Under the pieces are notes generated by a model. That model was not told the DNA's origin. It did not search any database and saw only the letters and a list, made by a program, of their open reading frames with translations. The position numbers and the translations under genes are program-made. This document shows, one piece after another, positions 5,385-5,827 of a stretch of DNA of 5,827 nucleotides. How positions within the stretch are numbered: the stretch's first letter is position 1; each line of letters starts with the position of its first letter. The stretch covers positions 1-5,827 of the forward strand of contig CALQJP020000171.1 in the NCBI GenBank assembly GCA_943330925.2, given 5' to 3'. The stretch is from Chryseobacterium gleum (GTDB taxonomy: Bacteria > Bacteroidota > Bacteroidia > Flavobacteriales_D > Sanyastnellaceae).

Positions 5385-5827
5385 ATGAATTGTACTCTCA
5401 CCACCCTCGCTTTGCTCATCAGCGCAATGCTCGTTGCGCAATCTCCGGCGCTCATGCCTTATCAAGCAGCGGCGCGCGGCGCCAATGGTCAGCCGCTTAC
5501 CAATACGACCGTTACAGCCCGTTTTACCATTCACGATGGAACGGCGTCCGGAACGAATGTTTGGCAGGAAGTTCAAACGATTACAACGAATGCACAAGGA
5601 TTATTTACCGCCCAAATCGGAAGCGTTTCTCCGTTGAATGCCATCGATTGGTCGGTTGGCGACAAATTCATGCAGGTGGAGCTCAATACCGGAAATGGCT
5701 TTGTAGATATCGGTACGCAGCAAATGGTGAGTGTGCCGTATGCCTTGCACACCGAAGGAATTAACTACAGTGTAAGCGCCTCAGGTGACACGCTCTACAT
5801 CGGAAACGGCGGTTACGTTATCGTGCC
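5385..5827 (+). CDS. Secreted Bacteroidota protein, N-terminal part only (runs off right edge)
   Basis: From ATG 5385 the frame is open for 147 codons plus two bases to the window end. A TAG at 5352 in the same frame and no other start codon in between fix this start. Residues 1-18 form a signal peptide (hydrophobic 5-18, cleavage LVA|QS), unusual in having no Lys or Arg before the core. Residues about 20-125 are a module I know from the N-termini of many secreted Bacteroidota proteins: PYQAAARGANGQPL at 25-38, RFTIHDG at 46-52, QGLFTAQIG at 71-79, IDW at 87-89, FMQVEL, GFVDIGTQ and SVPYAL at 116-121. Its function is not established. The following GDTLYIGNGGYVIVP leads in relatives to a variable C-terminal region, often ending in a T9SS tag, which is outside this window. 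It is transcribed divergently from the T9SS cargo gene. Secretion is well supported, the role is not. Confidence 0.9.
   Translation, partial: MNCTLTTLALLISAMLVAQSPALMPYQAAARGANGQPLTNTTVTARFTIHDGTASGTNVWQEVQTITTNAQGLFTAQIGSVSPLNAIDWSVGDKFMQVELNTGNGFVDIGTQQMVSVPYALHTEGINYSVSASGDTLYIGNGGYVIV

Noticed and set aside
5355..5597. Minus-strand 80-codon frame overlapping the right-hand gene
   Set aside because: It is antisense to the secreted protein frame that carries conserved YQA and QGLF motifs, and it has no features of its own.

Overview
This window looks like chromosome from a member of the Bacteroidota, most likely a marine-type Flavobacteriales-like lineage. The placement rests on protein families, not on a database search. 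One protein has a type A C-terminal tag of the type IX secretion system (T9SS). There is a large AsmA-family protein of the Bacteroidota kind, and an N-terminal module (YQA...SVPYAL...GDTLYIGNG) that I know only from secreted Bacteroidota proteins. Two signal peptides end in the typical NA|Q. There are no Shine-Dalgarno-like sites in front of the genes, and one good match to the Bacteroidota -7 promoter box TAnnTTTG is present. I see no rRNA, tRNA, CRISPR array, transposase or phage gene.

Layout. Three genes lie head to tail on the minus strand. First is a secreted 292-residue protein with a T9SS type A tag (5009 to 4131). Second is a secreted, cysteine-rich alpha/beta hydrolase of 383 residues ending in a single dockerin-like EF-hand repeat (4067 to 2916). 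Third is an AsmA-like protein, 939 residues of which are visible before the window edge (2817 to 1). Gaps of 63 and 98 bp make co-transcription possible but not certain. On the other side of a 375-bp divergent intergenic region, a plus-strand gene (5385 onward) encodes the start of another secreted Bacteroidota protein and runs off the right edge. Each edge gene is open only because the window cuts it; I found no internal stop in either.

The intergenic region 5010-5384 is the least ordinary part. It holds three short hairpins that share a 12-nt loop beginning GAGCGAAG but have different, still complementary, 4-bp arms. A 16-bp tandem array built as two nearly identical 48-bp blocks starts inside the first hairpin. 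Just before the plus-strand gene there is a separate AT-rich array of seven 7-bp units. Together these suggest a REP-like repeat family of the host genome and two local expansions between divergent promoters.

Function as a set. The genes concern the cell envelope and secretion: two exported proteins and an inner-membrane-anchored AsmA protein on one strand, and another exported protein opposite. Nothing shows that they form one pathway. I do not see a convincing new multi-gene system. The points most worth following are the hairpin family, the two tandem arrays, and the hydrolase that carries an EF-hand tail instead of a recognisable T9SS tag.
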